NCBI GenBank assembly: GCA_036504975.1
Contig: DASXUF010000114.1
Location: 1-49,332, forward strand
Direction of reading: 5' to 3'
Length of the DNA: 49,332 bases
Source of the DNA: Candidatus Binatia bacterium
GTDB taxonomy: Bacteria; Desulfobacterota; Binatia; UBA9968
Part shown: piece by piece, positions 9,010-24,943 of the stretch
Position numbering within the stretch: position 1 is the first letter of the stretch
Layout of the letters: each line of letters begins with the position of its first letter
The notes under the pieces: generated by a model
The model's input: only the letters and a program-made list of their open reading frames with translations
The model's database searches: none
What the model was told of the DNA's origin: nothing
Position numbers and translations under genes: made by a program

Positions 9010-9753
9010 GTGAACGACAGGCAAAGCGCGGCGAGGGGTTGGAGTCCTGGAGTGTCGGAGTGCTGGTCTTTAAATCCATTACTCCAATACTCCATCACTC
9101 CATTACTCCTGTTCCTTGCCGCTTGCGCGCCGGCGGTGATCCCGATCGATCGGGAGGAGATGGCGCGCTTGAAAAGCGAGACCGAGATTCGAGTCGTCAC
9201 TTACCCGCCGCCCCGTTTTCTTTACCAGGCGCCGTTGCAACCGTTCGGCGGCATCGGCGCGCTCAATCCCGTGACCGGCGGTTTCGTCGGCCGCGGCGGG
9301 GATCCGAGAAACCAGGTTTACGCGATCGATACTCCTCTCGACGACCCGGTGCGACAGGTGAGTGACATTTTTCTGAAAGGACTCGAGGGACATCTCGACG
9401 CCGCGCGGCTGGTTCAAACCGCAGAGCCGTTTTCCGACGACGACGTGAAGGCGCTCGTGAAAAAGCTTGGCGCCGGAGTCGTGCTCGATTTCAAAACGAC
9501 CACGTGGGGGCTGCTTTCCGGGCATTCGGTGGGTAAACCCTACCAGATCGCTTACCTGGCCAGAGCCAGATTCTTGCGCCTGGACACCGGCCGCGTCTTT
9601 TGGCAGGGGCAGTGCCAGTACGATGGGTGGGATCCGGGAGGGAGTTTGGACAACTTCGATACGTCGCTCGCCGTCGTGGAAAAAAAATTCGCCGCAGCCG
9701 CCAACGTCTGCGCCAAAACACTCCTGGCGCAATTTCTCGGCACGCAGAAATAG
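9010..9753 (+). CDS. Lipoprotein of unknown function
   Basis: 247 residues from GTG 9010; a second in-frame GTG is at 9052. A hydrophobic run and lipobox LLLFLAAC put the lipidated Cys at residue 39. The mature part has no family I recognise; it is mixed alpha/beta with AEPFSDDDVKALVKKLGAGVVLDF and WGLLSGHSVG segments, and its length and style fit outer-membrane-anchored proteins of the CsgG/LptE size class, without a motif to prove it. The signal peptide hydrophobic core (residues 21-34, LNPLLQYSITPLLL) is encoded by an inverted-repeat element (9040-9110). Divergent from murJ. Confidence 0.7.
   Translation: MNDRQSAARGWSPGVSECWSLNPLLQYSITPLLLFLAACAPAVIPIDREEMARLKSETEIRVVTYPPPRFLYQAPLQPFGGIGALNPVTGGFVGRGGDPRNQVYAIDTPLDDPVRQVSDIFLKGLEGHLDAARLVQTAEPFSDDDVKALVKKLGAGVVLDFKTTTWGLLSGHSVGKPYQIAYLARARFLRLDTGRVFWQGQCQYDGWDPGGSLDNFDTSLAVVEKKFAAAANVCAKTLLAQFLGTQK
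9040..9110. repeat. Inverted-repeat element E inside a lipoprotein signal sequence
   Basis: Left arm GGAGTCCTGGAGTGTCGGAG (9040-9059) plus TGCTGG is mirrored by CCAATACTCC, ATCACTCC and ATTACTCC words at 9082-9108. About 20 of 26 aligned positions pair. The right arm is read in frame as the hydrophobic part of the signal peptide. Confidence 0.7.
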
Positions 9754-9775
9754 ATATATCATCTAGTAGATTTGT

Positions 9776-9832
9776 GCCCTCACCCCTACCCTCTCCCTCA
9801 GGGAGAGGGTGAGGGAGAGGGTAGAGTGAGGA
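9776..9832. repeat. Inverted-repeat element F
   Basis: CCCTCACCCCTACCCTCTCC then CTCAGGGAGAGGGTGAGGG and AGAGGGTAGAG: a strong hairpin centred near 9803, ending 3 bp before the GTPase start codon. It places the start codon of the next gene beside a stable stem and replaces any ordinary leader; the GTGAGGG/GAGGACG run next to the ATG may act as ribosome-binding site. Confidence 0.75.
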
Positions 9833-9835
9833 CGA

Positions 9836-10867
<1,032 letters not shown>

Positions 10868-11309
10868 CAGCTTGCTCACAAAGTCTCATAGGCTCTTCGA
10901 GTTCCCTCAGGGTGGTGAGCTTGTCGAACCACCATCAGCTCGCCTGGGAATCTCTCTCCGGGCCGATGCGATACGCTGTATTACGCTCACCCGAAGAAGT
11001 ACGGTTGCATCTCCGCGTCCCACGCATCGACCCTCCGAGAGACCCCCAGGCGGGCGGTTATAATGGCGCTGCTCGGCCCGCTTATTCTAACGCCCGCCGG
11101 TGGCGGGCTATGGCGTCAACGTACTAGACTAGACTAGAAGAGTACGCCTCCGCTCGCGGACCTTCGCGCGCCTCTGAGGACTTTTTGAGCAACCTGCATA
11201 TTATTTTTGCAGGATCCATAGTCCGAGTGAAGCGAAGGTACGTCGGTTCCTCGAGGAGACCCCTAGGCGGGCAGTGAGTATATTGCGTTCGGATGCCGCG
11301 ATCGACGTA
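10868..11309. other. Gene-free stretch with scattered repeats
   Basis: No convincing gene. It holds a CCCTCAGGGTGGTGAGCTTG / CGAACCACCATC partial hairpin (10907-10936), and a 20-bp direct repeat, GAGACCCCCAGGCGGGCGG at about 11038 and GAGACCCCTAGGCGGGCAG at about 11254. A short tandem ACTAGACTAGACTAGA lies at 11124-11139. The open frames here have no recognisable protein. Confidence 0.6.
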
Positions 11310-11338
11310 TTGACAAAAGACCCCCCGGCGCCTACATT
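11310..11338 (+). promoter_or_regulatory. Candidate sigma-70 promoter for the response regulator
   Basis: TTGACA (11310-11315), 17-bp spacer, TACATT (11333-11338). It points at the response regulator 205 bp downstream; the ~130-bp inverted-repeat element G would lie in the leader of this transcript. Confidence 0.5.
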
Positions 11339-11383
11339 TTTTCCACAAACCTCTTGACGTTCGGGCGAGGGTCGAATATTAAG

Positions 11384-11515
11384 AGACTGTTGAAAAAGTC
11401 CTACTCGTGCTTCGACAAGCTCAGCACGAACGGAAATTACTCAACGATTCCAATACTAGGTCCGCTCGCCCTGAGACTCTCGAAGGGTGAACGGGGGTTT
11501 TTCAACAGTCTGTTA
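11384..11515. repeat. Inverted-repeat element G, copy 1
   Basis: Terminal repeats AGACTGTTGAAAAA at the left and TTTTTCAACAGTCT at the right enclose CTTCGACAAGCTCAGCACGAACGG and CTGAGACTCTCGAAGGGTGAACG segments. The same arrangement is present in opposite orientation at 39238-39366. It has the form of a miniature inverted-repeat element without coding capacity. Confidence 0.8.
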
Positions 11516-11542
11516 AAAGCTATTCAGGCTCAGGAAATCGTC

Positions 11543-11920
11543 ATGGAAGCCAACGGACAGATGGTTCTCGTCGTGGAGGATGAGCTCCCGATGCTGAACC
11601 TGCTCAAAAAAATTCTCGAGGACGCGGGTTATCGAGTCCTCACGGCCAAGGACGGCATCGAGGCGATCGACGTCTATAGCCGCCATCAAAGTGAAGTGCA
11701 GCTCGTTCTGTGCGATATGGCCCTGCCGAAGCTCGGCGGCTGGACGGTCTTTCTCGCCCTGAGAGAGCGCAATCCCAACGTCAAGATGATTCTTACCAGC
11801 GGGTATCTCGATCCCAAAGTCAGATCCGATATGGTGAAAGGCGGGGTCAGAGACTTTATCCCCAAGCCCTACGTCGCGGAAACAATCGTGAAGAGCGTTC
11901 GCCAGGCGCTGGGAGAATAG
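11543..11920 (+). CDS. Single-domain response regulator (CheY-like)
   Basis: 125 residues, only a receiver domain: acidic pair VVEDE (11-13), phospho-acceptor D58 in LVLCDMALP, the T/S position in ILTSGY and the conserved Lys in IPKPYV. ATG 11543 was chosen because AGGAAA precedes it and the receiver fold begins at once; the frame stays open upstream only through repeat element G. The sequence (TSGYLDPKVRSDMVKGGVRDFIPKPY) is a close relative of the C-terminal receivers of the two hybrid kinases nearby, so it probably arose from one of them and may take phosphate from them. Confidence 0.85.
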   Translation: MEANGQMVLVVEDELPMLNLLKKILEDAGYRVLTAKDGIEAIDVYSRHQSEVQLVLCDMALPKLGGWTVFLALRERNPNVKMILTSGYLDPKVRSDMVKGGVRDFIPKPYVAETIVKSVRQALGE

Positions 11921-11956
11921 CTCGGCCTTTTTGATCCCGCCCTGCTGCCTTCTGTT

Positions 11957-12442
11957 TTACCCCCTGACGGACACCGCGGAATTATCTTTCTCTTCGATAG
12001 CCGGAGCGCTTGAATCCTCGGCCATCGGCGGAGGCAGTTCGGGGCTTAGCTCCATCGTCGCTTCGCTGTTCTTCGGAAAAGTTCCTTTGACCAGTTCCAC
12101 GAGCCCCCCGACCACCGCATTGACGTCGGTTGTCTCCGGCACGGAATCGCTTTTCCGCGCGAGCGTGAGGAGCTGTTGTACGACGCCGGCGCCGCGCTTG
12201 ATCGCCTCGTTGATGACGTTCAGGCTATCGGCGATCTCGCCGTTTTCGCCCGCGTGGCTGGCGATCAGAGCGGAGCACCCCTGGATGATGTTCAAAATAT
12301 TGTTGAAGTCGTGCGCGATGCCACCCGCGAGCGTTCCGATGCTCTCCATCTTCTGCGCCTGACGGGCAAGGGCAGCCGCTTCGCCGTCGAGATGGTCGCC
12401 GGCCTGTAAATCCAGGATCTGCTGTGACAATTCGGATTGCAT
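11957..12442 (-). CDS. DHp-only histidine kinase-like protein (no ATPase domain)
   Basis: 161 residues from ATG 12442, preceded by GGGAG. Residues about 25-110 match the dimerisation/phosphoacceptor domain of the two hybrid kinases downstream, with the H box [11 protein letters not shown] (phospho-His H44). Homology stops where the kinases go on with MADPNRL; here the protein ends with MAEDSSAPAIEEKDN and a short tail. The N, G1 and G2 boxes of the ATPase are absent and are not found in any frame of the following DNA. It could act as a dimeric phosphotransferase, like Spo0B or ChpT, or be a truncated pseudogene. It converges on the response regulator gene, with 36 bp between them. Confidence 0.75.
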   Translation of the reverse strand: MQSELSQQILDLQAGDHLDGEAAALARQAQKMESIGTLAGGIAHDFNNILNIIQGCSALIASHAGENGEIADSLNVINEAIKRGAGVVQQLLTLARKSDSVPETTDVNAVVGGLVELVKGTFPKNSEATMELSPELPPPMAEDSSAPAIEEKDNSAVSVRG

Positions 12443-12566
12443 AAATGCTCCCGGGTTGATTTTTGCCGCGCCAGTCCACGCTGCAATGACGCTCATTCTA
12501 TCGCGCAAGGCGGTCGGTCCAATCAGGTAAAACCCCGGTCTGCTTGAGAAAAAGCCCGTATCTGCT

Positions 12567-15251
12567 TTACGCGGGGTGTACGGCCGATTCGCTGATCGCC
12601 GCGTCGATCTTAGCCATCAGATCGTCGGGCATGTAGGGTTTGTGAACGATGGCGGCGACGCCCTGCCGGATCATTTCCGACCTGAGTTCGGCTTTGATGT
12701 AGCCGCTGGTGACGATGGTCCGGACTTCCGGTTGCGCCTGCTTCATCTTTAGAAAAGCTTCCCATCCGTTGAGTCCCGGCAAGCCGAGGTCGAGGACCAC
12801 CGCGGCGATCTCATCTTTGTGCCGCCGGTGCAGGTCCACCGCCTCGCCGCCGTCTCGCGCCACCAGGACCCGGTATCCGTTGTCCTTGAGGAAGCTCCGG
12901 ATCAAATCCAGTTGCCGCTCTTCGTCGTCCACAAGAAGAATGGTGCCGTTTGCTTGCCGGGGTTCCGGCGCCGGACTTTCCGTCGCCGGGGGTGGCCCCG
13001 CCCGCCTGTGGCTCTCCGGTCGCGCAGGCAAGTAAATGTGAAAAGTCGTCCCGCGGCCGGGCTCGCTCGCGAGATCGATAAAGCCGTGGTGGCTGGCGAC
13101 GATTCCATAGACCGCCGCAAGCCCCAGGCCCGTCCCTTCTCCCGGTCCTTTGGTCGTGAAAAACGGCTCGTAAACGCGGTCGCGGATCGCCGGGTCGATT
13201 CCGTCGCCCGTGTCCGCGACCATGATCGAGACGTATTGTTTTTCCTCCGCCGCATGGAAACGCTCGCGCAGGTCGCGTCCTGCCACGGCGCCGGTGCCGA
13301 GCCGCAGCCGGCCGCCCCCGGGCATGGCATCCCGGGCGTTGACGCAGAGATTCAGCAGGGCTTGATTCAGCCGGTTAGGGTCGGCCATGACGCCGGGAAT
13401 TTTGCCGTCCAGCTCCAGGGAGATGGCGATGGTCTTGGGGAAGGTCTCCTGCAAGAGGTTGGCGAGTCCCTGGAGAAGCCCGTTCAAGTCCAGGGGCTCG
13501 AACAGGATGTCGCTCTTGCGGGCGAGCATGAGAAGCTGCTGGACCACAGACGCGCCGCGCTCGACTTCTTCGCGGATGACCTTCAACCCGTCGGCCAGGG
13601 GGATCGGACTCTCGGAGTTCCGCGCCAACGTCGAAGCGTAACCCAGGATGATATTCAGGATGTTGTTGAAATCGTGCGCGATGCCGCCGGCCAGCGTCCC
13701 CAGGCTCTCCATCTTCTGCGCCTGCAAGAGCTGCTCTTGCAATTTTTCCCGCTGTTCGACCGTGCGCTCGAGCTCGGCGGTGCGTTCCCGCACCCGCTTC
13801 TCGAGGTCTTCTTCGTAGCGCTTGCGCTGGGTGATGTCCTGCACTTCCACCACAGTGCCGACCGCAACGCCGGCTCGGAAGATCGGGGTGGCGGAGCAAA
13901 GCGCGTCGAAGAAGCTGCCGTCCTTGCGGACGTACACGTCTTCATGATCGCGGACTGATTGCCGCCGCAATACCGCCTGCCGGAGAGAGCACTCCTCGAC
14001 CGGGTAGGGCGTGCCGTCGGGGTGCGAGTGATGAATTTTTTCATGCACGATCTGTCCGACAAGCTCCTCCGGCTTGTAGCCGGTCATGCGCTCCGCTGCC
14101 GGGTTCACGAAGGTGGCCCGGCTTTCGGTATCCAGCATGACCAGCATCGAGGGCGCGTTATCGGTGATCGTGCCCAGAAGCTGCGTCTGGTAGCGCAGCT
14201 CTTCGTCGTGAATTTTGAGCCGTTCGGCCGCGTCATGAAACGCCCGGGAAACTTCCTCGACTTCGGCGATGCCGGTCGGTTTCTCGACGGGAGCCGGCTC
14301 CGAGTTCGAGAGCGCGCCGGCCGAGCGCGCCAGCGCGGACACCGGCCCAGCGATGCGCTTGCCGAAGATGAACGCCAAGGCGACGGCGAGAAGCGCCATC
14401 GCCCCCGCCGCGGCGGCGAGGGCGATCGTCGATTCGCGCAGCGCCGCCTCGACCCCGGCCGCCGGGACGCCGGTCGCGACCGTCCACCCGGAAATCTTCG
14501 AGCGGCTGTGCGCGCCGTAAAACAACTGCCCCTCGAGGCCGACGTTGCGATACGCGCCTTCAGCCATCTTGCGCGTCTTGTCGTAGAGACCCGGCGACGG
14601 CCGCTTGCCGACCCAGATATTATTGTTGAGCGTGCGCCCGATTATGATGCCGTCCTGGTCGAGCAAGGTCATCGTCGCGTCCGGCGCGACCGGGTAGCTC
14701 GAGAGAAATTTTAGCCAGCTAGCCTGATCGATCACGCCGACCAATATGTATTGACGCGCGCCGTCGGATGGGACGGGCACCATAATGCGCGTCGCGTATT
14801 CCCCGGTCACCGGACCCTTTGAAAGCGAGGTCACGAACGGGCGCCCCGATTGCGCCAACGCCATGAGGGTAGCCTTGGCCATCCCCATCTCGGGAAGCTT
14901 CGCGCCGAAAGGCCGCCTGAGGTTGATGACTTGTCTGCCGGTGGCGGCATCAACCAGATTGGTGTTGGCCCACGTCGGTTGGGTCGCGCGGACCCGAACG
15001 GCGTGCTCGTAAAAGCGGCGGAGGTCGCCGGCTTGGAGATATGGGGATTCCGCCAGCACTTGCAGCGCGCGGATATTCCCGTCGAGCTCGCGATCGAGCG
15101 CGATCGACATCGCCCGCACGCGGTCGAGAAAGCGCTCTTCGAAGGCGATGCGCTGCTCGCGCCAGAACACCGCCGTCATGACGGCGGAAAACGCCAGCAC
15201 CGGCAGCACGGCGCCGAGCACCAGAACGATCAGGTGGGAGCGGATCTTCAT
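12567..15251 (-). CDS. Membrane hybrid histidine kinase (Cache-like, PAS, HisKA, ATPase, receiver)
   Basis: 894 residues. Helix 1 (about 8-30) and helix 2 (about 275-297) bracket a periplasmic sensor of roughly 240 residues of the double-Cache type. A HAMP-like linker, a PAS domain (about 360-480, with VQDITQRKRYEEDLEKR as PAC end) and a coiled coil lead to the H box [11 protein letters not shown] with H526. The N box ([10 protein letters not shown]) and G boxes (DTGDGI, GTGLGLAAVYG) are intact. A C-terminal receiver (769-894) has D821 and HKPYMPDD. It should sense an external small molecule and pass phosphate internally. It lies downstream of the second hybrid kinase on the same strand. Confidence 0.88.
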   Translation of the reverse strand: MKIRSHLIVLVLGAVLPVLAFSAVMTAVFWREQRIAFEERFLDRVRAMSIALDRELDGNIRALQVLAESPYLQAGDLRRFYEHAVRVRATQPTWANTNLVDAATGRQVINLRRPFGAKLPEMGMAKATLMALAQSGRPFVTSLSKGPVTGEYATRIMVPVPSDGARQYILVGVIDQASWLKFLSSYPVAPDATMTLLDQDGIIIGRTLNNNIWVGKRPSPGLYDKTRKMAEGAYRNVGLEGQLFYGAHSRSKISGWTVATGVPAAGVEAALRESTIALAAAAGAMALLAVALAFIFGKRIAGPVSALARSAGALSNSEPAPVEKPTGIAEVEEVSRAFHDAAERLKIHDEELRYQTQLLGTITDNAPSMLVMLDTESRATFVNPAAERMTGYKPEELVGQIVHEKIHHSHPDGTPYPVEECSLRQAVLRRQSVRDHEDVYVRKDGSFFDALCSATPIFRAGVAVGTVVEVQDITQRKRYEEDLEKRVRERTAELERTVEQREKLQEQLLQAQKMESLGTLAGGIAHDFNNILNIILGYASTLARNSESPIPLADGLKVIREEVERGASVVQQLLMLARKSDILFEPLDLNGLLQGLANLLQETFPKTIAISLELDGKIPGVMADPNRLNQALLNLCVNARDAMPGGGRLRLGTGAVAGRDLRERFHAAEEKQYVSIMVADTGDGIDPAIRDRVYEPFFTTKGPGEGTGLGLAAVYGIVASHHGFIDLASEPGRGTTFHIYLPARPESHRRAGPPPATESPAPEPRQANGTILLVDDEERQLDLIRSFLKDNGYRVLVARDGGEAVDLHRRHKDEIAAVVLDLGLPGLNGWEAFLKMKQAQPEVRTIVTSGYIKAELRSEMIRQGVAAIVHKPYMPDDLMAKIDAAISESAVHPA

Positions 15252-15297
15252 CGCGCGTCGCGGCGGGTAAGCGGTAAGAAAACGTTCTATGTCCAGA

Positions 15298-17358
15298 TCA
15301 AGCGTTTAAACGCTCGGCCGCCCGGAGCCCCGCCGGTTGGCGAACGGCCGCGCCGACTTTCGCGAGCAGATCGTCCGGCAGATAGGGCTTGTGAACGATG
15401 GCCACGACGCCCTCGCGGATCATCTCCAGCCTCATTTCCGGCTTGATGTAACCGCTGGTGAAGATGGTTTTTACTTGCGGCTCTTCCTGCTTCATTTTCA
15501 AAAAAGCTTCCCATCCGCTGAGCTTCGGGAGTCCCAGGTCGAGGATGACCGCGGCGATCTCATGCTTGTGCCGCCGATGAGTTTCCACCGCCTCGAGGCC
15601 GTCTCGCGCCAGCAAGACCCGATAGCCTTTTTTCTCCAGGAAGCCCTGGATCAATTCCAATTGACGCTCCTCGTCGTCCACGAGGAGAACGGTGCCGTGC
15701 CCATGAATCGCTTCGGCCTCGTGGCCTTCCGCGTACGGCTCGACGACGCCCTTGCCGTTCACGGGCCTGAGCGGCAAGTAGAGGCGGAACGTCGCTCCCC
15801 GCCCCGGTTCGCTCTCCACTTCGACGAAGCCGTCGTGCTCCCGCACGATGCCATAGACCGCCGTAAGCCCGAGGCCGGTTCCTTCGCCGGGTCCCTTGGT
15901 CGTGAAGAAGGGGTCGAAGATCCGGTCGCGGACGGTCTCGTGGATGCCCGCGCCCGTGTCGGAGACCGTGACGCAGGCGTAGCTCTCGTCCTTGGCGTCG
16001 GGAAAGCGCTTCCTGAGGTCGTGTCCGGGCACGACCTCGTCCCTGAGCACGAGTTTTCCCGAGCCGTTCATGGCGTCGCGCGCGTTGACGCAGAGATTCA
16101 AGAGCGCTTGATGCAGCCGGTTGGGATCGGCCATAGCGGGAGGCAGATCGGGAGCGGTCTCCACCGAAACGACGATCGTCTTGGGGAAGGTTTCGGCAAG
16201 GATCTTGGAAAACTGGCGCAAAAGCTCGTTGATGTCGGTCTGCTGGAAGCTCAGATTGCCGCTGCGGGCGAGCGTGAGAAGCTGCTGCACCAGCACCGCC
16301 CCGCGCATTCCGGTCTCGCGAATCACTTCGAGCCCGGCGCCGAGCTTGTCCGGATCGCCCGGGTTGTCTTTCAGCGCCGAAGAGTAACCGAGAATGATCG
16401 TGAGAATGTTGTTGAAGTCGTGCGCGATGCCTCCCGCGAGCGTGCCGATGCTTTCCATCTTCTGGGCGTGCGAAAGCTGCTGCTGCAACTTTTCCCGCTG
16501 CTCGACCGAACGGACCAGCTCCATCGTGCGCTCCGCCACCCGTTTTTCCAGCTCGGCGTTGAGCTCGATGAGCTCCGCTTCCATCCGCTTGCGCTCGGTG
16601 ATGTCGCGCGCGACGCTCGAGGCGCCGATGATGCGGCCGGCGCCGTCCAGAATAGGCGAGATCGTGAGCGAGATGTCGATCAAACGGCCGTCCTTGGCAC
16701 GGCGGAGCGTTTCAAATGGCTCGATTCGCTCTCCCCGTTTGATCCGCTCCAGAATCCGCGTGTCCTCCTCCTGTCTTTGGGGCGGAATCATGATCGTGAT
16801 CGGTTTTCCGATCGCCTCCTCCGCTTCGTATCCGAAGAGCCGCTCGGCGCCCGCGTTCCAGGAAAGAATGACGCCATCGAGATTTTTACTGATGATTGCG
16901 TCCTGGGAGGATTCGACGACGGCGGCGAGCAGCGCCTGCGCTTCCTTGACGGCCTGCTGCTTCAAGCGCTCGTTCATCCGGAACAGATCGACGAAGACCG
17001 AGACCTTGGTCTTGAGGACTTCCGGCATCACCGGCTTGAAGAGGTAATCGACGGCGCCGCTCGCGACGCCCTTGATCACGTCCTCGTCGAGGGTATCGAC
17101 CGCGGAGAGGAAAATAATCGGGGTATAGCGAAAACGCTCGTTCCGCCGGATCATCGCGGCGGTCTCGAAGCCGTCCATGTCCGGCATTCGCACGTCGAGC
17201 AGGATCAGCGCAAAGTCCTGCTGCAAGAGGCGCCGGAGCGCGTCCGTGCCGGAGCTGGCCGTGACGATTTTGCGCCCCGGCCCGGAGAGCAGCGCTTCCA
17301 TGGCGGTGAGCGACTTATAATCGTCGTCAACGAGCAGAATGTTGGCGGTGGGCTCCAT
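15298..17358 (-). CDS. Cytosolic hybrid histidine kinase (receiver-PAS-HisKA-ATPase-receiver)
   Basis: 686 residues, no membrane helix. N-terminal receiver (1 to about 125, DDD at 11-13, phospho-acceptor D55), PAS domain (about 145-265, ending [11 protein letters not shown]), H box [11 protein letters not shown] with H313, complete ATPase domain ([27 protein letters not shown]) and a second receiver (555-686, D607). The H313-receiver half is a paralog of the neighbouring membrane kinase. ATG 17358 has a GAGG a few bases upstream. It can receive phosphate at its N-terminal receiver, so it is likely an integration node for the giant kinase encoded just upstream. Confidence 0.88.
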   Translation of the reverse strand: MEPTANILLVDDDYKSLTAMEALLSGPGRKIVTASSGTDALRRLLQQDFALILLDVRMPDMDGFETAAMIRRNERFRYTPIIFLSAVDTLDEDVIKGVASGAVDYLFKPVMPEVLKTKVSVFVDLFRMNERLKQQAVKEAQALLAAVVESSQDAIISKNLDGVILSWNAGAERLFGYEAEEAIGKPITIMIPPQRQEEDTRILERIKRGERIEPFETLRRAKDGRLIDISLTISPILDGAGRIIGASSVARDITERKRMEAELIELNAELEKRVAERTMELVRSVEQREKLQQQLSHAQKMESIGTLAGGIAHDFNNILTIILGYSSALKDNPGDPDKLGAGLEVIRETGMRGAVLVQQLLTLARSGNLSFQQTDINELLRQFSKILAETFPKTIVVSVETAPDLPPAMADPNRLHQALLNLCVNARDAMNGSGKLVLRDEVVPGHDLRKRFPDAKDESYACVTVSDTGAGIHETVRDRIFDPFFTTKGPGEGTGLGLTAVYGIVREHDGFVEVESEPGRGATFRLYLPLRPVNGKGVVEPYAEGHEAEAIHGHGTVLLVDDEERQLELIQGFLEKKGYRVLLARDGLEAVETHRRHKHEIAAVILDLGLPKLSGWEAFLKMKQEEPQVKTIFTSGYIKPEMRLEMIREGVVAIVHKPYLPDDLLAKVGAAVRQPAGLRAAERLNA

Positions 17359-17390
17359 GTCCTCGTTTCGCTCGTATCCTCGCTACACTC

Positions 17391-17466
17391 GGAATCTCAA
17401 ATTTCAGATCTCAGATTTTGAGATTTGAAATCTGAGATTTGCTATGCGCGGAGCGCCTGCTCCGCG

Positions 17467-17467
<1 letters not shown>
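17391..17467. repeat. Inverted repeats after the giant kinase gene
   Basis: Two parts. 17391-17440 is made of AATCTCAAATTTCAGATC and its mirror GAGATTTGAAATCTGAGATT. 17446-17467 is a perfect hairpin, GCGCGGAGC-GCCT-GCTCCGCGC, directly after the stop of the giant kinase (minus strand). There is no T-run, so a role as terminator is uncertain. Confidence 0.65.
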
Positions 17468-23490
<6,023 letters not shown>

Positions 23491-23739
23491 AGAACCCCCT
23501 GATTTATCTTGCCTTAAAGGCCTGCATTGTATTCCCGAGTCGATCGTTAACAATCAGGTGTTCACCTGATATCGTACGGGGAAAGCACCTACTTGGTATG
23601 AAATATTTTTACCTGACTTCAACGGCGGTAAAAAGCCCCCCGGGACAAAAATTCTCTACTGTCCCAAACATGTCTGAATCTGACGCTCGACTGCGTTTGA
23701 CACCACCGCTATGGTAACATAATTAGCAACCGAAGCGAT

Positions 23740-23928
23740 ATGAAGTTCGGCGCCCATTATTTACCGACTTACGTTTCCGATCTCGACGGACCGGCGCCGG
23801 ATTTTTACCGGCGCATGTTCGAGCAAAAAGATTTCTCCGCAGTAATCCGCCCGCCGGGTCGCCGTTCCGAACGTTTTTGCCGGCCTTCATCCGCGTGTCC
23901 GACTACACCGTCCTATTTCATACGGTGA
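23740..23928 (+). pseudogene. 5' remnant of a luciferase-like oxidoreductase gene
   Basis: The first 86 bp (23740-23825) match the 5' end of the intact gene at 27155-27240 with 5 differences and encode MKFGAHYLPTYVSDLDGP then FYRRMFEQ. After Glu-Gln the homology stops abruptly and the frame runs through unrelated sequence to a stop at 23926. It is a truncated paralog or a duplicated end produced when the 24-27 kb segment was inserted. Confidence 0.75.
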
Positions 23929-23938
23929 TGCAATTTTT

Positions 23939-23968
23939 TTGTCTTATCCTATAGCGTAATCGAATAAT
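23939..23968 (+). promoter_or_regulatory. Candidate promoter of the LysR-type regulator
   Basis: TTGTCT (23939-23944), 18-bp spacer, AATAAT (23963-23968) in a distinctly AT-rich leader, 77 bp before the LysR start codon. Confidence 0.4.
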
Positions 23969-23976
23969 TTGCATTC

Positions 23977-23999
23977 GGAGAAAAATTCTTGCTTTCTCC
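23977..23999. promoter_or_regulatory. Candidate operator upstream of lysR gene
   Basis: Perfect inverted repeat GGAGAAA-N9-TTTCTCC just downstream of the candidate -10 element. LysR-type regulators usually bind interrupted dyads and control their own genes; this dyad is a plausible autoregulatory site. Confidence 0.35.
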
Positions 24000-24044
24000 A
24001 TTGGATCGCGGGAGAATTCATATCCGCAATTTAGGAGATTTCTG

Positions 24045-24941
24045 ATGACCCTGTGGCAGCTAAAGACCTTCGCCACGGTGGCGCGCGAAAGGAGCTTCAC
24101 CAAGGCGGGGAAAACTTTGAATATCAGCCAACCTTCGGTCTCCTCCCTTGTCATCGGTTTACAAAAAGAGCTGGGAATAAAGCTTTTCGAGAAGTTGGGG
24201 ATGAAGCCTCATCTCACCGAAGCCGGCAGGCGCGTGTTACAGCTCGTCGAGAGCGCGCTGGCTATCATCGAGAAAATCCCCCAGGAGATCGACGAAGTGA
24301 AGGGGAGACATCGGCTTAGAATTGGCGGGTCGGCCCTAGCTGCCGCGTCTTTTCTTCCCGTGGCAGTCCAAGAGTTCAAAAAGCACCATCCCGAGGTAGA
24401 TATCGTTTTAAAAATAGAAAGGACCGACAGCTTGGAAAAAAATCTCTTAGAGGGAGAACTCGACATGGCTATCTTAGGCTGGGCTCCCCGTTCGTCACTT
24501 TTAGCACGCGAGCCGTATCGAGAGGAGGAAGTGTGCGTCATTGCGCCACCGAACCATCCGCTTACTAAAAAACGCTTCGTCTCTTTAGAGCTTCTAATGC
24601 AGCAGCCGTTGATCCTTCAGGGAAGGAACAATCCCATCCGTGAGATGGTAGAAAAAAAAGTTGTGGCTAAGGGGCTATCGTTGATTCGGAGACTAGAAGT
24701 GAACGACGAATTTGGTGGCAGAGACATCATTAGGAGCGCCGTGACAAAGGGACTTGGTATTGGTTTCGTTTCCAAGTGCCATGTCCTGGGTGACGTTGCG
24801 GCGAGACGGCTAAAGGTACTAACGGTTCCAGAGCTAAAGCTAAAAAGGACCATGTACATAGTTCTTCATAAGCGACGAGAGGTCCCAGCATCGACACAAG
24901 GTTTCATCCGCTTTTTAAAGAAGTACAAGTACAAGGAGTAG
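24045..24941 (+). CDS. LysR-type transcriptional regulator
   Basis: 298 residues. The N-terminal winged helix (MTLWQLKTFATVARERSFTK then AGKTLNISQPSVSSLVIGLQKELGIKLFEK) is a typical LysR DNA-binding domain, followed by a linker helix and a periplasmic-binding-like effector domain (about 90-295). AGGAG lies 10 bp before the ATG. It is followed after 2 bp by a substrate-binding protein gene, so the two form one unit and the regulator may respond to the same ligand class. Base composition is visibly more AT-rich than the flanking kinase genes, in keeping with recent transfer. Confidence 0.9.
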   Translation: MTLWQLKTFATVARERSFTKAGKTLNISQPSVSSLVIGLQKELGIKLFEKLGMKPHLTEAGRRVLQLVESALAIIEKIPQEIDEVKGRHRLRIGGSALAAASFLPVAVQEFKKHHPEVDIVLKIERTDSLEKNLLEGELDMAILGWAPRSSLLAREPYREEEVCVIAPPNHPLTKKRFVSLELLMQQPLILQGRNNPIREMVEKKVVAKGLSLIRRLEVNDEFGGRDIIRSAVTKGLGIGFVSKCHVLGDVAARRLKVLTVPELKLKRTMYIVLHKRREVPASTQGFIRFLKKYKYKE

Positions 24942-24943
24942 AA

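Noticed and set aside
11124..11348. Minus-strand frame of 74 codons upstream of the receiver gene
   Set aside because: No ribosome-binding site, no recognisable protein, and it overlaps the candidate promoter.
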